Assembly: GCA_943704415.1 (NCBI GenBank)
Contig: CALSCO010001838.1
Location: forward strand, 36,711 to 100,710
Origin: Parvularia atlantis
Taxonomy: Eukaryota; Opisthokonta; Rotosphaerida
Direction: 5' to 3'
Length of the DNA stretch: 64,000 nucleotides
In this document: positions 31,222 through 42,144 of the stretch, in pieces
Layout of the letters: each line of letters opens with the position of its first letter
Numbering within the stretch: position 1 is the first letter of the stretch
Notes under the pieces: generated by a model
What the model was told of the DNA's origin: nothing
Database searches by the model: none
Seen by the model: only the letters and a program-made list of their open reading frames with translations
Made by a program: the position numbers and the translations under genes

Positions 31222-34200
31222 TCACTTGATCGACAGAATGATCAGGATGAAGAACAGCACGGCTGCGATCGATCATCTTCCACCTCTCCTCTCAGCTCGT
31301 TGTCTCTTCGGTCACAATCTCGCCGGCGCCAGCCAGGTCGACCACGACGGTCCAGTTGCTCAGCGGCACGTCCGCGACCGCAAGGACCGCCTTGTCTCCC
31401 TTGCCAGCTTCGCGCACGCGCACGACGTAGTCGTGCTCGGCTGTGAGCGTTCGTCAGCCACCAACAGGCACGCCCACGCAACGCATACGGTGCACGTCTC
31501 GGAAAATAAAGCTCGACTCGCCCAAGCGCACGACAATGCTGCGAAGAACAAGCTTCGCAATGGACTTGCGCAGCAGATCAACCTGCGTGCTAGCAGTGTG
31601 AAGAGCGTGCATGCAAAGCGTAGCACACGCACGGCAATGTCTGGCAAAGGGTTGGCTGGCAGCAAGAGACGACCAGCAATGCTCACGGTGCTGAGCCCGA
31701 CCTTGGCTGTGAAGACCAGCCCTGTTGGTCGCGCGTAATGGCTTAGCGCAAAGTCAACGGTCGCACGCCGCGCACCCTTTGTGTCCCGGTTCTCCATAAG
31801 CACTTCATGCCCCTCGAGGGGCACGAACGCCGTAATGAGGTTTGCCGGCCGCGCCTGATGCAGGGTCAATAAGCGCCCGCGAGGATGCGCGCACGCGTGC
31901 ACCGTCACGTCGTAGGTGGTACCGGGCTTAAGCGCGCGGATGTGGAACTTGCCCATGCCGTCCGTAGTCGCCAGCTCGCTGTGCAGACCATCCTTGCTAA
32001 CGGCCTCGACCACAACACCCGCGAGACCGACGCCGTCTGTCGAGTGCACCTACGCGTTGACATCAGTACAAGGCAGGCACAAAGCATTAGTGCGACGCAC
32101 GTGGCCGAGGATGCCGAAGAAGATCCGCGAGCCGCCAAACTGCACGTTGAAGCTCTCGCCGTCCTCGAGGTTGTGTATCTATGCGCAGCATGTCAGCAGA
32201 AAGAACACATGTTGTGCACAACGCACGATGAAGTGTGGCGCAAACACGTACTCGCGCTCAAGCGGGCGCACGTAGTACACGCCTGGTGGCAGTGCCTTGT
32301 CGCACGATGTCAGTCAACGCAAAAAAACAAATGTAATCGCGCACCCAAAAGGTGAGCCGCCCGCCGTCTTCGGTGTAGTTGAGGGCGCGATGGTCGGGAC
32401 CAGTGATTGACACAAGCGCGCCGACCATCGGCAGGTCGTTGTTGCGCGAGACAGTTACTGGAGCGGCACGTCAGCAAGGCTGGCCGTTGCCGGCAGACGT
32501 GCGCAAACCGGTGATGTCGCTCAGCTTACGCGCTACGAAGGCGTATCCCGTTGTGCGCGTGAACGAGTAGCCGTTGCGGAATGGCTGAACGGCGTATTCG
32601 ACGTCGTCGTACAAAGGGCCGAGCTTGAACGAGCCGTCTTCGTTGACCGCCTTCGGTAGTGCACATGAGCGGCAAGCGCCGAATACGGCGAGGACGTACC
32701 CGCTTGACGATGTGCGGCTTGCTAAATGTGTCTGCGGTGACATAGACATCACTGGTCGGCGGCGAAATCGAGCCTGCGACAACGCTGCTAAAGCACTGCC
32801 GACGAACGGGGGACGCGTGCGCGAGACGCACCTGTGATGTACACTGCCGGCCTCGCAACGACTGTAGGTAGAGGCGCAACGCAGCCAATGTCAGGGTCGA
32901 CAGAATAGCTCAGCGTGTGTGGGTAGAACATGGCCTGCGACGCGACAAAGTGAGCATTGCAAGAGCCAAGCAAGGGCACTGTGGCGCACCTCGACACTGC
33001 TGAACGACACCACCATCTTGTGGCCCGCGGGCGCGTGCAGCACGTACCGGTACACGTGCTTGTCGTCGACCACGCCAAGGCCGGCCGCAAAGACGTGCAC
33101 GTTCATCTCCTCGCCGAGGTCGCTCTCGCTCCTGGCAAGCAAGTGTCACACACAGCACGCAGGTGTGTGCGAGCAAACACGCACGGCACGTTTGCGACGG
33201 CTTGGATGTCGCCAAAGGGCACTGCCGACACGACGTGGCCCTCGACAGCGTAGCTGACGATCTCGAAGTTCAAAACCTCCTGTTGCACCCGCGCGTCAGT
33301 TGAGGCGAAGCTGAGTTGGCACACACGAGTGCACACGCACCGGCTTTGATGTGAGGTACTCGTAGTGAGTCTTGGCAAAGCCGAAGCAGCCGCGCGGTGT
33401 GAGCCCGTAGAGCCCTGTGCAAAAGCAGCGTTAGGCAGCAGCGCTGCGAAATCACACGCACCAGGGCGGTTCAGGCAGATTTCCGAAATCGTGTCTGCGG
33501 CTACGTCGACCACGCGCCGGTCGGTCGTGTTGGCCTTGTCGACGACGAAAACGTGCATGGCCTGCGCCGATGTGACGCGGAGCACGTAGCCCGTTTGCAC
33601 AAAGCTGAGCTCGGTCGTCCAGGGGTCAGTGGTGGCTGGCACCTGCGCCGCGGTGCGTGAGCACGGCGCAAACAGGCGTCATGCAGGGAAGCACATCGAC
33701 GTCGACCGAGCTCTGCTCCAGGCACAGCACGCTCGGCGGGCCCAATGTCACCGTGTACCGGCCCGGCAGCACGCTCGCGAAGGTGAACGTATCTGCAGCG
33801 ACGACATGTGAGACCAGGCATGTGCGCTCGGCATGGCAGCAGCACACACCGGTGACGCTAAGCTGTGCCGTGGCCGTGAAGCCAGTGGCAGCATTGGTGA
33901 GGATGGCGTACACGCCGAGCCGACACGGCTTGCGCAGGCACTCGACTTTGCCGGTGATGCTCGAGCGGCTCTGTAGCATCATTGAGCGCGGTGAGAGCGC
34001 GGTCGTCTGCAGCGCACCGGGGAAAAGTGCAGGTCAAGCCGGGGGCTGACCGCGAGGGTCACGTTGAACTGCGGCGGCGCGATCCTGAGGTCGTTGGCAG
34101 TCTCGTCGGGTGTCAGCACCGGCGTCACGCTGTACGAGCCGGGCGCGAGCAGGAGCGAAAAGCGGCCGTCAACGGTCTCGACCGCGATCGTCTCCGTGCT

Positions 34201-35795
34201 CGCGTCGAGACTTGCTATGCTGAGCGTTCGGGGACCAGGCGTGTTCACAGCGCCCGCGAGGCGGTACCTGCGTGGCAACAGGCGTTCAGTCACGGCGATG
34301 TCCTCTGACGCAACGCACTTGGCCACGGCGATGTCGGGCACGACGGGCTTAGCAGGTGATAGGGTGGCCGTCGTCCTCTTAAACTCGACGTCCGGTGCCT
34401 CCACAGTGATCGAGACCGCACCGCTGCGCACTCCCTCGATGCGGTACCGGCCGTCGCGAGTGGTCACGGCCGCGTGTGACGTGACGGACGTTCGCACGAC
34501 GGCGCCGGCCACGGGCGTGGTGCCATCGGCCTGAACGACGCGGCCGACGGCGGCGAAGGCGTGCAGGACAAATGGCTCAATTGCGGCTCTGTGCGCAGTC
34601 GTGAGAAGTGCCCGCGGTGGCTCGTCGGGCGACACACGTGCTCAGGGCGAGCTGGAACTCGCGCATCGGCGGGTCGACCTCGTACACGTGCGCGCCGTCG
34701 CCGTATGTGACGTAGAGCTGGTAGAGGCCGCTCGGCAGGCCAACGAAGGAGTAGGCGCCCTGGCATGCACCGTCAGCGTGTAACGCGGCGGCGGCGGGCG
34801 GCGTGCCTGCTCGTCGGTCACGGTTGTGCACACAAAGGCGGCGTTGCGCGGCAGGCTGGGCAGGCGGCTGTTCACGACCTGGCGGCCGGGGCGGCACTCG
34901 ACCGGGCCGTCGACTTGCAGACCGACGAGGAATACGGCGGCGTCGGGTGTCGGCACGTCGTCACTGCGCTTGCATCAGCTCAGTGGCATCGCAAATGTGC
35001 AGTGAGGTACGCACGTGAGAACTGTGCCCGCGACGCGGTAGCCCGAGACCTCGAAGGTGGCCGGAATCTGCGCGTCGTCGTTGATCACGGTCACACCGAC
35101 AACCGTCTGCGTCGCGGCTGAGTGCGCGCTGCGGCATCGGTGCGAAGGCAGCGCACGGGCGAGAACGAGACGTCCGGGTGGACCAGCCGGACGTGGTAGG
35201 CACCGGTGTGCACGCGCGTGAAGATGAATGTGCCGTTGTCGGCGACTGGCACGGCCTTGACCAGCTTGCGATCTGCGCACATGCGGCGGTCGTCAGCTCG
35301 CGTTGCCGTTTGCCGGGCGAGTCGCGCACCACCGCCGTCGACGATGAGCTCTGCGACGACGGCTTTCGTGGGCGCAGCGCCTGCGAGGGCGCCACGGACG
35401 GTGTAGCCGTGGAAGTGGAAGACTTGCGCGCGGCCGGGGACGCAGTCGGCGTCGGTCAGGGTCATCCGTTCGGGCTCTGCGGCTGCTGCTGAGCAATGCC
35501 GTCGCGCACGCGTCGCGCACGCACCAAAGAACCACGACGGCGGGTGCTGCAGCGTGAGCGTGTACGTGCCACGCTTGTGCAGCGGCGCAAGGACGTAGCC
35601 GAGGTCGGGCGACGGCTCGGCGTCCTCCAGCATGACACCGCGGGCGTCCCGCAGCTGGACACGCAGCGCGGCCGCGTGCACGGGCGCAGTACCCGGTGGC
35701 GCGGCGCGCACGTACACGTCGCAGACGCCCGCCACGTCCGCCGCGGCACGCGCCACAAGCAGCGCCAGCAAGGCTAGGACGACGATGGCGCGCAT
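31222..35795 (-). CDS. NOMO: NOMO (nodal modulator) ER membrane protein
   Basis: Large ER-luminal chain of beta-sandwich (carboxypeptidase-regulatory/transthyretin-like) repeats. ATG 35795-35793 starts a signal peptide (MRAIVVLALLALLVARAAAD). The first repeat, SPDLGYVLAPLHKRGTYTLT followed by LQHPPSWFF, matches the NOMO opening (NGYFMIPLYDKGxF). Repeats recur through the gene, e.g. VADNGTFIFTRVHTGAYHVR, GAYSFVGLPSGLYQLYVTYG, VAGAVVRTSVTSHAAVTTRD and TDGMGKFHIRALKPGTTYDV. NOMO partners TMEM147/nicalin next to Sec61 in the multipass translocon. More than ten introns. The last in-frame segment ends NWTVVVDLAGAGEIVTEETT. The expected membrane anchor (IAAVLFFILIILSIK, TGA 31224-31222) is in a shifted frame just beyond a stop; see findings. 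I place the gene end after the anchor. Confidence 0.85.
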
Positions 35796-35824
35796 AGCTG
35801 CGTTCCACCTTTTTAGCAAGTACG

Positions 35825-36621
35825 GTGTACACAGCGGCGGATGGTGCGGCGGCGGCGGCGGCGGCGGCGCTCGTGCCACCAGCGGCCTTGACGGCGGCAA
35901 GTGGCGGCGACGCGAGCGACCACGGCCGCGAGATCGCCGCGTGGGCCGCCGCGCAGTGCCTCTGCGGCGACGCGTGTGAGTGCCTCGACTGCGTGTGCGG
36001 GCGCCTCCTCGCCGTGCCGGACGGCAGCAGCGGCGCAGCGACGACGCGCCCGGCTGTGGGCAGCTGCTGTGCGGCCCCTGCTACCGCTACGCGTGCGCCA
36101 TCGGCATCGAGCGTCGCGGGGTCGTGCTGCGCGCCAACCCCCTTCTCGCCGGTCGCGTCGTCAATCATCATGCCCGACATCGCGCCATCGACAGCAGTAC
36201 AAGTACCAGCACCAGCACCAGCACCGGTGGCGGCTGTACCAGCGGCAGCCAAGGCCGGCAATGCACCAGTGGCCAAGTGCAGGCGCGAGAAGAGCGAGCC
36301 CGCGGACGACAGCGACAGCAGCGGGCCCAAGCAGCAGCTGTCGGAACGGGAGCGCAACCGCCAGGCGTCGCTGCGGTGCGCGCTGGCTGGCTGCGCGTGC
36401 TCGGCGTCTTATGCGCAGTGCAGGTTCCGCCAGCGCCGGCGCGACGAGATCGTCGAGCTCGAGAAGCACAACGGGCAGCTCAGCCAGCTCAGCTCCGAGC
36501 TCGTGCGCGACATCAATGCGACCAAGCTGGCCAACTGAACATGATGCTCTCCAAGCAGATGGACGCGCTCACGGCGCTCGAGGCACGCCTGACCGCGCGC
36601 ATGGACCGGCACATCACATAG
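35825..36621 (+). CDS. bZIP transcription factor with cysteine-rich (metal-site-like) motif
   Basis: The 5' end is unsure: the frame is open from the stop at 35795, with no ATG before 36171, so 35825 is only the left limit of a plausible frame and a 5' exon may be missing. The N-terminal region has CLCGDACECLDCVCG (about 35960-36000), then SCCAAP and SCCAPTPF. A 49-nt intron joins ERERNRQASLR to FRQRRRDEIVELEKHN. This gives a Yap/Pap1-like basic region (N-x2-A-x3-F-R). The leucine zipper runs on through GQLSQLSSEL; a second, phase-0 GTGCG...AAG intron (57 nt) allows extension to QMDALTALEARLTARMDRH and TAG 36621. The Cys motif recalls the C-x-C-x3-4-C-x-C-x2-C clusters of copper- and iron-sensing regulators (Mac1/Cuf1, HapX). 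Metal sensing is inference. Confidence 0.6.
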
Positions 36622-36695
36622 ACAAGCCCTCGGCCACGTTGTTGTGCCCTGCATGTGCTTTTTTTTTTTTCTCTGCCTCGGCGTCTTACATGTCT
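36622..36695. terminator. T12 tract in tail-to-tail gap, bZIP / COP1
   Basis: 74 bp between convergent stops, with twelve consecutive T at 36659-36670 in GC-rich DNA. It is a likely shared 3' processing or termination region; read from COP1 it is an A-run just after the stop. Confidence 0.35.
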
Positions 36696-39387
36696 TTACA
36701 CGAGCTCCATGATCTTGATCGTGCCCTGGCTGTTGGCCGCCAGCACCACGTTCGTGCCCTTCTTCCAGCAGACGCTGCTCACAAACTGGCCCTCGTCCTC
36801 CTCGCTCTCCTCGCCCTGCGCCGTAGCCGCGTTAGCGCCGCTCGCGTCCTGCCCACACGGGCGGCGTGCGCCCGCACCGTCAGCGGATTGGACGAGCCGA
36901 ACTTGTAGTGCACGACCGGCTTGGACACGGCCTTGTAGTACGTGTAGAGCGCGTTCTTCTCGGACCCGCACGTGATGTACTGCGCGGAGTGCCGTATGAG
37001 AATGCAGCACGCGCCCAGCAGACGCGTGCGCGCACGTCGCCGTTGGCCGTCAGCCCCACAAAGTTCTTTTCGTTCGTGTGCCCCGTGAACGTGCGCCTGC
37101 ACGCGCCCGTGTCGACCGACCAGAGCTTGAGTGTGCTGTCGGTCGACCTGCCGACGCGCGCGCTCAGCGCTCAAAGCCACAGAGTGCGCCGGACTCGACG
37201 CACGCCGACACGAGCTCGCTCCGGTTGAGGAACTTGACGTACGACACGGCCTTGCGGTGGCCCTTGAGCACGTACAGCGGCTCGCGCGGCCGCCGCAGGT
37301 CGTAGTAGTGGATGTGGTGGTCTGCCAGGCGGCTGTGAGCCAACCCGCACGCGCGCAACACCCGCACGTGCGCACCCGCCGACCCGAACGCGATGTTGTG
37401 CGCCGACTCGGGGTTGAACTTGGCGCAGCAGATGTTGGCCTTAGACTCAATCGTCATGGTCGAGTTCTCCGTGTTGGTCGTCCACAGCTTGGCTGGCAGC
37501 GGTGTGAGCATAAGCGCCAGTGCCATGCGCTACCGCTGCTGCTGCACACCGGTCGTGTCATCAGACGCCGAGACAAGCAGCCGCGGGTCGGTGCGCGAAA
37601 AGTCGACGCTCCAGGCGCGCTTCTCGTGTTCCTCGAACTGCATCGTCATCTGCCCGGTTGAGGCTGCGCGGTGCGCAACGTCAGCCGCACTACAGCCGCT
37701 CGCGCGACGCACCATCCCACAGCGTGATGATGCCCTCGTAGTCGGACGACGCGATCTGCGACTTGATGTACGAGTTCCACGAGAGGCAGCTACGGCGCGC
37801 ACCGCGAGCGGGTCAGCGTGCGGGTCAGCGTGCAGTCCCTGTGCGCATGGCTAGAGGCGGCGCGGACCTTATCTTGGACCGGCAGCTCATCTCGCGCATG
37901 GGAAAGTGCACCTCGGCGACCTCGTTGACGATGTTGGCGTACTCGAAGATCTTGATCTTCTTGGTCACGCCGGCCGTCGCAAAGTACTCGTCGTCGCTGG
38001 CGCAGCCGCGGTGCATCTCAGCGGCACCGGGCGCCCAACGCGAATGCACACCGGTCAAACTCGATGCTCGACACAATCGACGACGCGTTGAACATGTCAC
38101 CGTACTTGAGCGTCGCCAGCACGTTGTATCGCGAGTACCGCGTGAAGCTGCCGAGGCTCTCGGAGAACTGCCGAAGGGCATCCTCGGCGCCTGCCGTCGC
38201 AGTGAGCGTCGACCCGCGGCCGCAGGTAGGCAGAGGGCACGGCACCGGCGCGCCGGCAGTCGTAGTAGCTCGCCTGGAGGTCGTCAAAGTGCGCGAGCAT
38301 GCGCTTCTTCTTCATGCCTGCGACGTCGGCCAGCACGCTGATGTGCGTCTGCCGCTTGCCGACGTCGCTGAGCCGCACTCGCTTGCGCCCGAGCTCGCCG
38401 TCGCCATCGGCCAGCGACGGCACCTCTTCGACTGTCGCTGCTACTGCTGCTGCGGCGGCAGCAGCGGCGCTGCGAGTGCGTCAGCGAGCGCGGTGGGTTG
38501 CGCCGATGAACCGCACCTGGGCGCAAGGTCGCGCGTCGTGCTGCGCTCGCGCTCGACCGTCTGAAGGTCTTCGTCCAGGTAGTGCACCTCCTCGGCCAGG
38601 CGCGCCATGAGCTGGCAGGCCCGTGCATCAGCCATGCGAGGGCGTGCGGCTGCAGCGCTCGTGCCCGCACCTCGGTCTTCTGCTCCTTCGCCTTGACCAG
38701 AAAGTCGTGGAGCAGGTCGAGCTCGAGCTCGCGCTCCTCGGCCTCGAGGCGGCGCTTGGCGTCGAGCAGCGTGCCGAGGAGGTTGTTGATGTCGGCGATC
38801 TTGAGGTCCTTCTCGCGCGAGAGAGTCTCGTGGATCTGCTGCACGGGCGAGGCCGAGCTGATCCCGGCGACGGCTTGCTTACTCAGCAGGCGGTTGACTG
38901 CGACGCTGGTTGAGTGCACGCCACGGCGCGCGCGCGCAGGAGGCGCACGCAGGAAGTTGGGAAAGATGCCGTCGCGTGAGAGCGGGCCCTTGCATGTGGG
39001 GCAGTCCTTGCGGATGTCGAGGTGCTGCACGATGCAGAGGTAGCTGCGTTCGCCGTGAGCCATCCCGTCCCCCCGACCATCGCCGCTCGCGCGCACCAGA
39101 AGCTGTGGCCGCAGCGCGTCATGAACGCCTCGCGGATGACCTCGTGGCACACGGGGCTGTCACATCCACGCGTGCGTAAGCCATCGCGTCGCGGTCGCAT
39201 CGCGCGCGCCGTCGCCGCACCACAGCACGTCGCGGTCGGGCGCGGGCGACGCGGGCGACGCGGCCCTTAGGGCAGCCACCGCCGACGCCGACGCCCCTCC
39301 TGCCGCCACCGGCGTCGCCGCCCCGTCCGCCGGCGCCGCGCCCGCGTTCGCGTCGTGTGCCGCCCGCGCCAGAGCGCCGTCCATCAT
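36696..39387 (-). CDS. COP1: COP1 E3 ubiquitin ligase (RING-coiled coil-WD40)
   Basis: ATG 39387-39385 ([20 protein letters not shown]) and an Ala-rich leader. The RING finger is rebuilt by two GTGCG introns: [40 protein letters not shown] and PTCKGPL, so C-x2-C...C-x-H-x3-C-x2-C...C-x2-C is complete. [20 protein letters not shown] and a long coiled coil follow ([37 protein letters not shown]). Then [20 protein letters not shown], the hallmark linker before the propeller. WD40 blades include [60 protein letters not shown] and [20 protein letters not shown]. The end is [28 protein letters not shown] 36698-36696. COP1 is known from plants and animals (light signalling; c-Jun, ETS and p53 turnover) and is lost in many fungi. 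Confidence 0.93.
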
Positions 39388-39429
39388 GGCCGCGAGTGTC
39401 AATGTACTCGAAGTTCGATCCCGTCACAG

Positions 39430-39854
39430 ATGGTCGCGGGCGAGGTGCCGGCGGTCGCGCCCGACGCGCTGCGGCGCAACCTGCAGACGGTCAACTTTGT
39501 GTGCGTTTGTCACGCGCGGATGGCAGCGGTGACTGACGCGCCGCCACCGCCAGCCGCAGCTGCACCGCGCTGCTCACCGGCGCCTGCGCGGGCGTGCTCG
39601 GCCTGACCGGGTGGGTCGGCTTCGCCTTCTTCGCCGTAACGTGGCTGGGCGTGTCGGCCCTGCTGTACGCGCGCACCGCCGGCGACGTCCGCGCCTACTT
39701 TCTCTCGTCCGCCGCGCTTGTCGACGGCGTCGTCAACGGGCTGATGGTGCGCATGCGCAAGCGATGGCCATGCAGGCGCTGAACCGATGTGCGCAAAAAA
39801 CAGTCGTACATCCTCTTTTGGACGCTGCTGTACGCGCTGGTGTTTGTGTACTGA
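39430..39854 (+). CDS. EMC6: ER membrane protein complex subunit 6
   Basis: About 102 residues in three exons. ATG 39430 (MVAGEVPAVAPDALRRNLQT) leads to VNFV. A GTGCG...CAG intron of about 60 nt with phase 2 joins to CTALLTGACAGVLGLTGWVG and FAFFAVTWLGVSALLYAR. DGVVNGLM is followed by a second intron that ends in AAAAAACAG rather than a pyrimidine tract, then SYILFWTLLYALVFVY and TGA 39854. The GxxAGxLGLTGxxGF and YVLFWTxLYxxVxVY blocks are the EMC6 signature. EMC inserts tail-anchored and multipass proteins in the ER. The start is 42 bp from the divergent COP1 start. Length and both helical pairs match the family. Confidence 0.93.
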
Positions 39855-39932
39855 CGCGGGCGGGTACTGATGGCATTCGTGGAGATGGGGAAGACACATG
39901 CGAGCGTGGTCTGCGCGAGCGCGACGGCCTGC

Positions 39933-42039
39933 TCACAGGCTCATGTAGTACTCCATCTCCTCCGCCGGGTACATCTCGCGGCCGAAGAACGCGTTGACCT
40001 GCCGCCATGCCCGGCCGCATCAGGCGCGCGCAGCCGCAGCGGCCACCGTGCGGACACACCTGCTTGCGGATGAACTTGACCGCCTCGCCCACGGTCATGT
40101 CCTCGCCCGTCTGCAGCTTGGCCGCGTCCGTCTCGGTCAGGGCCGAGGCCAGCTGCACAAACTCCTGCTGCAGCTCCGTGAGCGGGCGCGACAGGTCTGG
40201 CTGCACGTGGCGCAGCGAGCGCGTCGGCGCGGGGATGGTCTGCGGGCCGCGTGTGATCGCGTGCCTCGCACGCGCACGCGCACACCGCGTACCGTCGGGC
40301 AGTCGGTGCGCACAGCCGTCAGGTTGAAGATGTCGTGGAACGAGCCGGCCCAGGCGTCGCGGCGGGTCAGGAAGGCGTCGAGGCCAAACATGTTCTTGAG
40401 CGTCGCGTGCACGCTCGAGTGCTCAAACTCGCTGAACTCGCTCGGGCCTGCCCGCGCGCGGTCAGGTGCTGGTGCACGAATGCGGGAGCGGGGAATGGCG
40501 CACCGTTCGGGCGCTTGACGACGAGGCCCTTGGGCACCCACGGCGAGACGACGATCGTGGGCACGCGCACGCCGAGGCTGCACTCGCGGACCATCTCAGC
40601 GCGAGCGCACGTAGCGGCGGAGAGACGGACGCACCGCTCAAAGTCGAACGCCGGATCGGTGCCGACGAGGCCGTCCGGGTTGGGCACGTTCTTGGTCGGC
40701 GTGGGCACGTGGTCGAAGAAGCCGCCGTGCTCGTCGTACGTGATAATGAGCACCGTGTCCTCCCACGCGGGCGAGGCGCGCAGCGTCTCGTAGACCTCCT
40801 TGAACAGCAGCTGCGGGCGCAGCGTTAGCGCTGCGCACACTTGCGGAAATATCGCTGCGCACCTGGCCCTGGCTCACGTCGGCCGAGGGGTGGTCGTCAT
40901 TCTGGGCGTAGCGCGGCGTGTCAAAGTAGCGCGGGTCGATGAACGAGTACGTCGGGAGGTTGCCCGACGCAGCGTCCTGCCTGTACGCGCGCGCGCGCGG
41001 TCAGCACCCGCTGCCGTGGGACGCGCAGGTGCGCACTTGAACACCGAGTAGTGGTGGATGTTGCCGAGCGCTGGCGGGCGGCGCAGGTACTTGAAGAAGA
41101 CGGTCGCGGGCACCTCCTGAAAGTAGCTCTTCCACGTGAGGCCGTTCTGTGGGCGCGCGGCAGGCGGCGTGAGTGTGGCCGCGGCCGCCAGTCAGCCGGC
41201 ACACGCACGTCGTCCATGCTCTCAAAGATCGACTTCTGCGGGAAGCCGCGGATGAGCAGCTCGACGTCGTTCGAGGTGAGGCCGTGCGACGTGGCCGAGT
41301 GCAGGAAGAAGCGGTTGGGCTGGGTCGGGCTGCATGCGCGGGCGGCGGGATCAGCGAGGCCACGCAGCGCGTGCACGGGCCGCACCCGGGGATGCCCGAG
41401 AACCAGCGGTCGAAGACGGCAAACTCCTGCACGAGCGCGGCGGCGACGGGCACGGCGTCCGGGGCGAAGCCGCGCATGACGCGGGCGCCCTGTGGCGGCG
41501 GGATGCGTGAGCCCGCCGAACGGGGGCGGCTGTGTGGCCGCCGTGGGCGCACCAGGCCCTCCTGCACGCGCTCGTTCTGCTGCACGAAGCCGTTCATCGG
41601 CGCCGGGTCCTGCGCCTGGTCGGCCGGGTCCATCGAGCCGAAGACCTGCTCCGTGACGGCGTTGAGGCCGTGGCCGGGGTCCGGGTCGTTGTACTCGGCC
41701 GTGGGCTCGTGGCAGGCAACGCCCTGCGCCGGGTTGGACACGTTGTACGGGTTGCACCTGTCCCACCGTCAGCCGACGTGTGCAGGGCGCGGGCGTGGGC
41801 CGTGGGCGCACATCTGGCCGACGATGCCGTCGATCTCCGGGTTGAGCCGGTTGAGGTAGCCGAGCAGGTGGTCGAACGAGCGGTTCTGCCGCGTCGGTCG
41901 TCTGAGCAGGGCACGCTGGATACTGCGGGCAGCGCACCTCCTGCACGAGCACGACGACGTGCTTGATGCTGTGGCCGGCCGCGGCCGCCGCGAGCAGCGC
42001 CGCGAGCAGGACGAGGCGCGCTGTGCCGCCGCGGTGCAT
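39933..42039 (-). CDS. Phosphoesterase-family (NPC-like) phospholipase C or acid phosphatase
   Basis: ATG 42039-42037 gives a signal peptide ([20 protein letters not shown]) and then [12 protein letters not shown], joining over an intron to [20 protein letters not shown], the metal-binding E-N-R-S-F-D motif of the family. Further conserved blocks are [68 protein letters not shown] (catalytic TYDExGGxxDHV), [15 protein letters not shown] and [16 protein letters not shown]. The end reads [18 protein letters not shown] with TGA 39935-39933. Members include bacterial and plant non-specific phospholipase C and fungal acid phosphatases; substrate cannot be told from sequence. Secretion is supported by the leader. 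Its stop is 78 bp from the EMC6 stop. Confidence 0.85.
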
Positions 42040-42144
42040 CTCAGGGCCGCGCAGAAAGTGCGCACGTGAACGGCCGCGCGACCCGATTGGACGATGGCGC
42101 CGTGACGTCACGCAGCCCGGTTGTGTGACAGCGCATGGTGGCGG

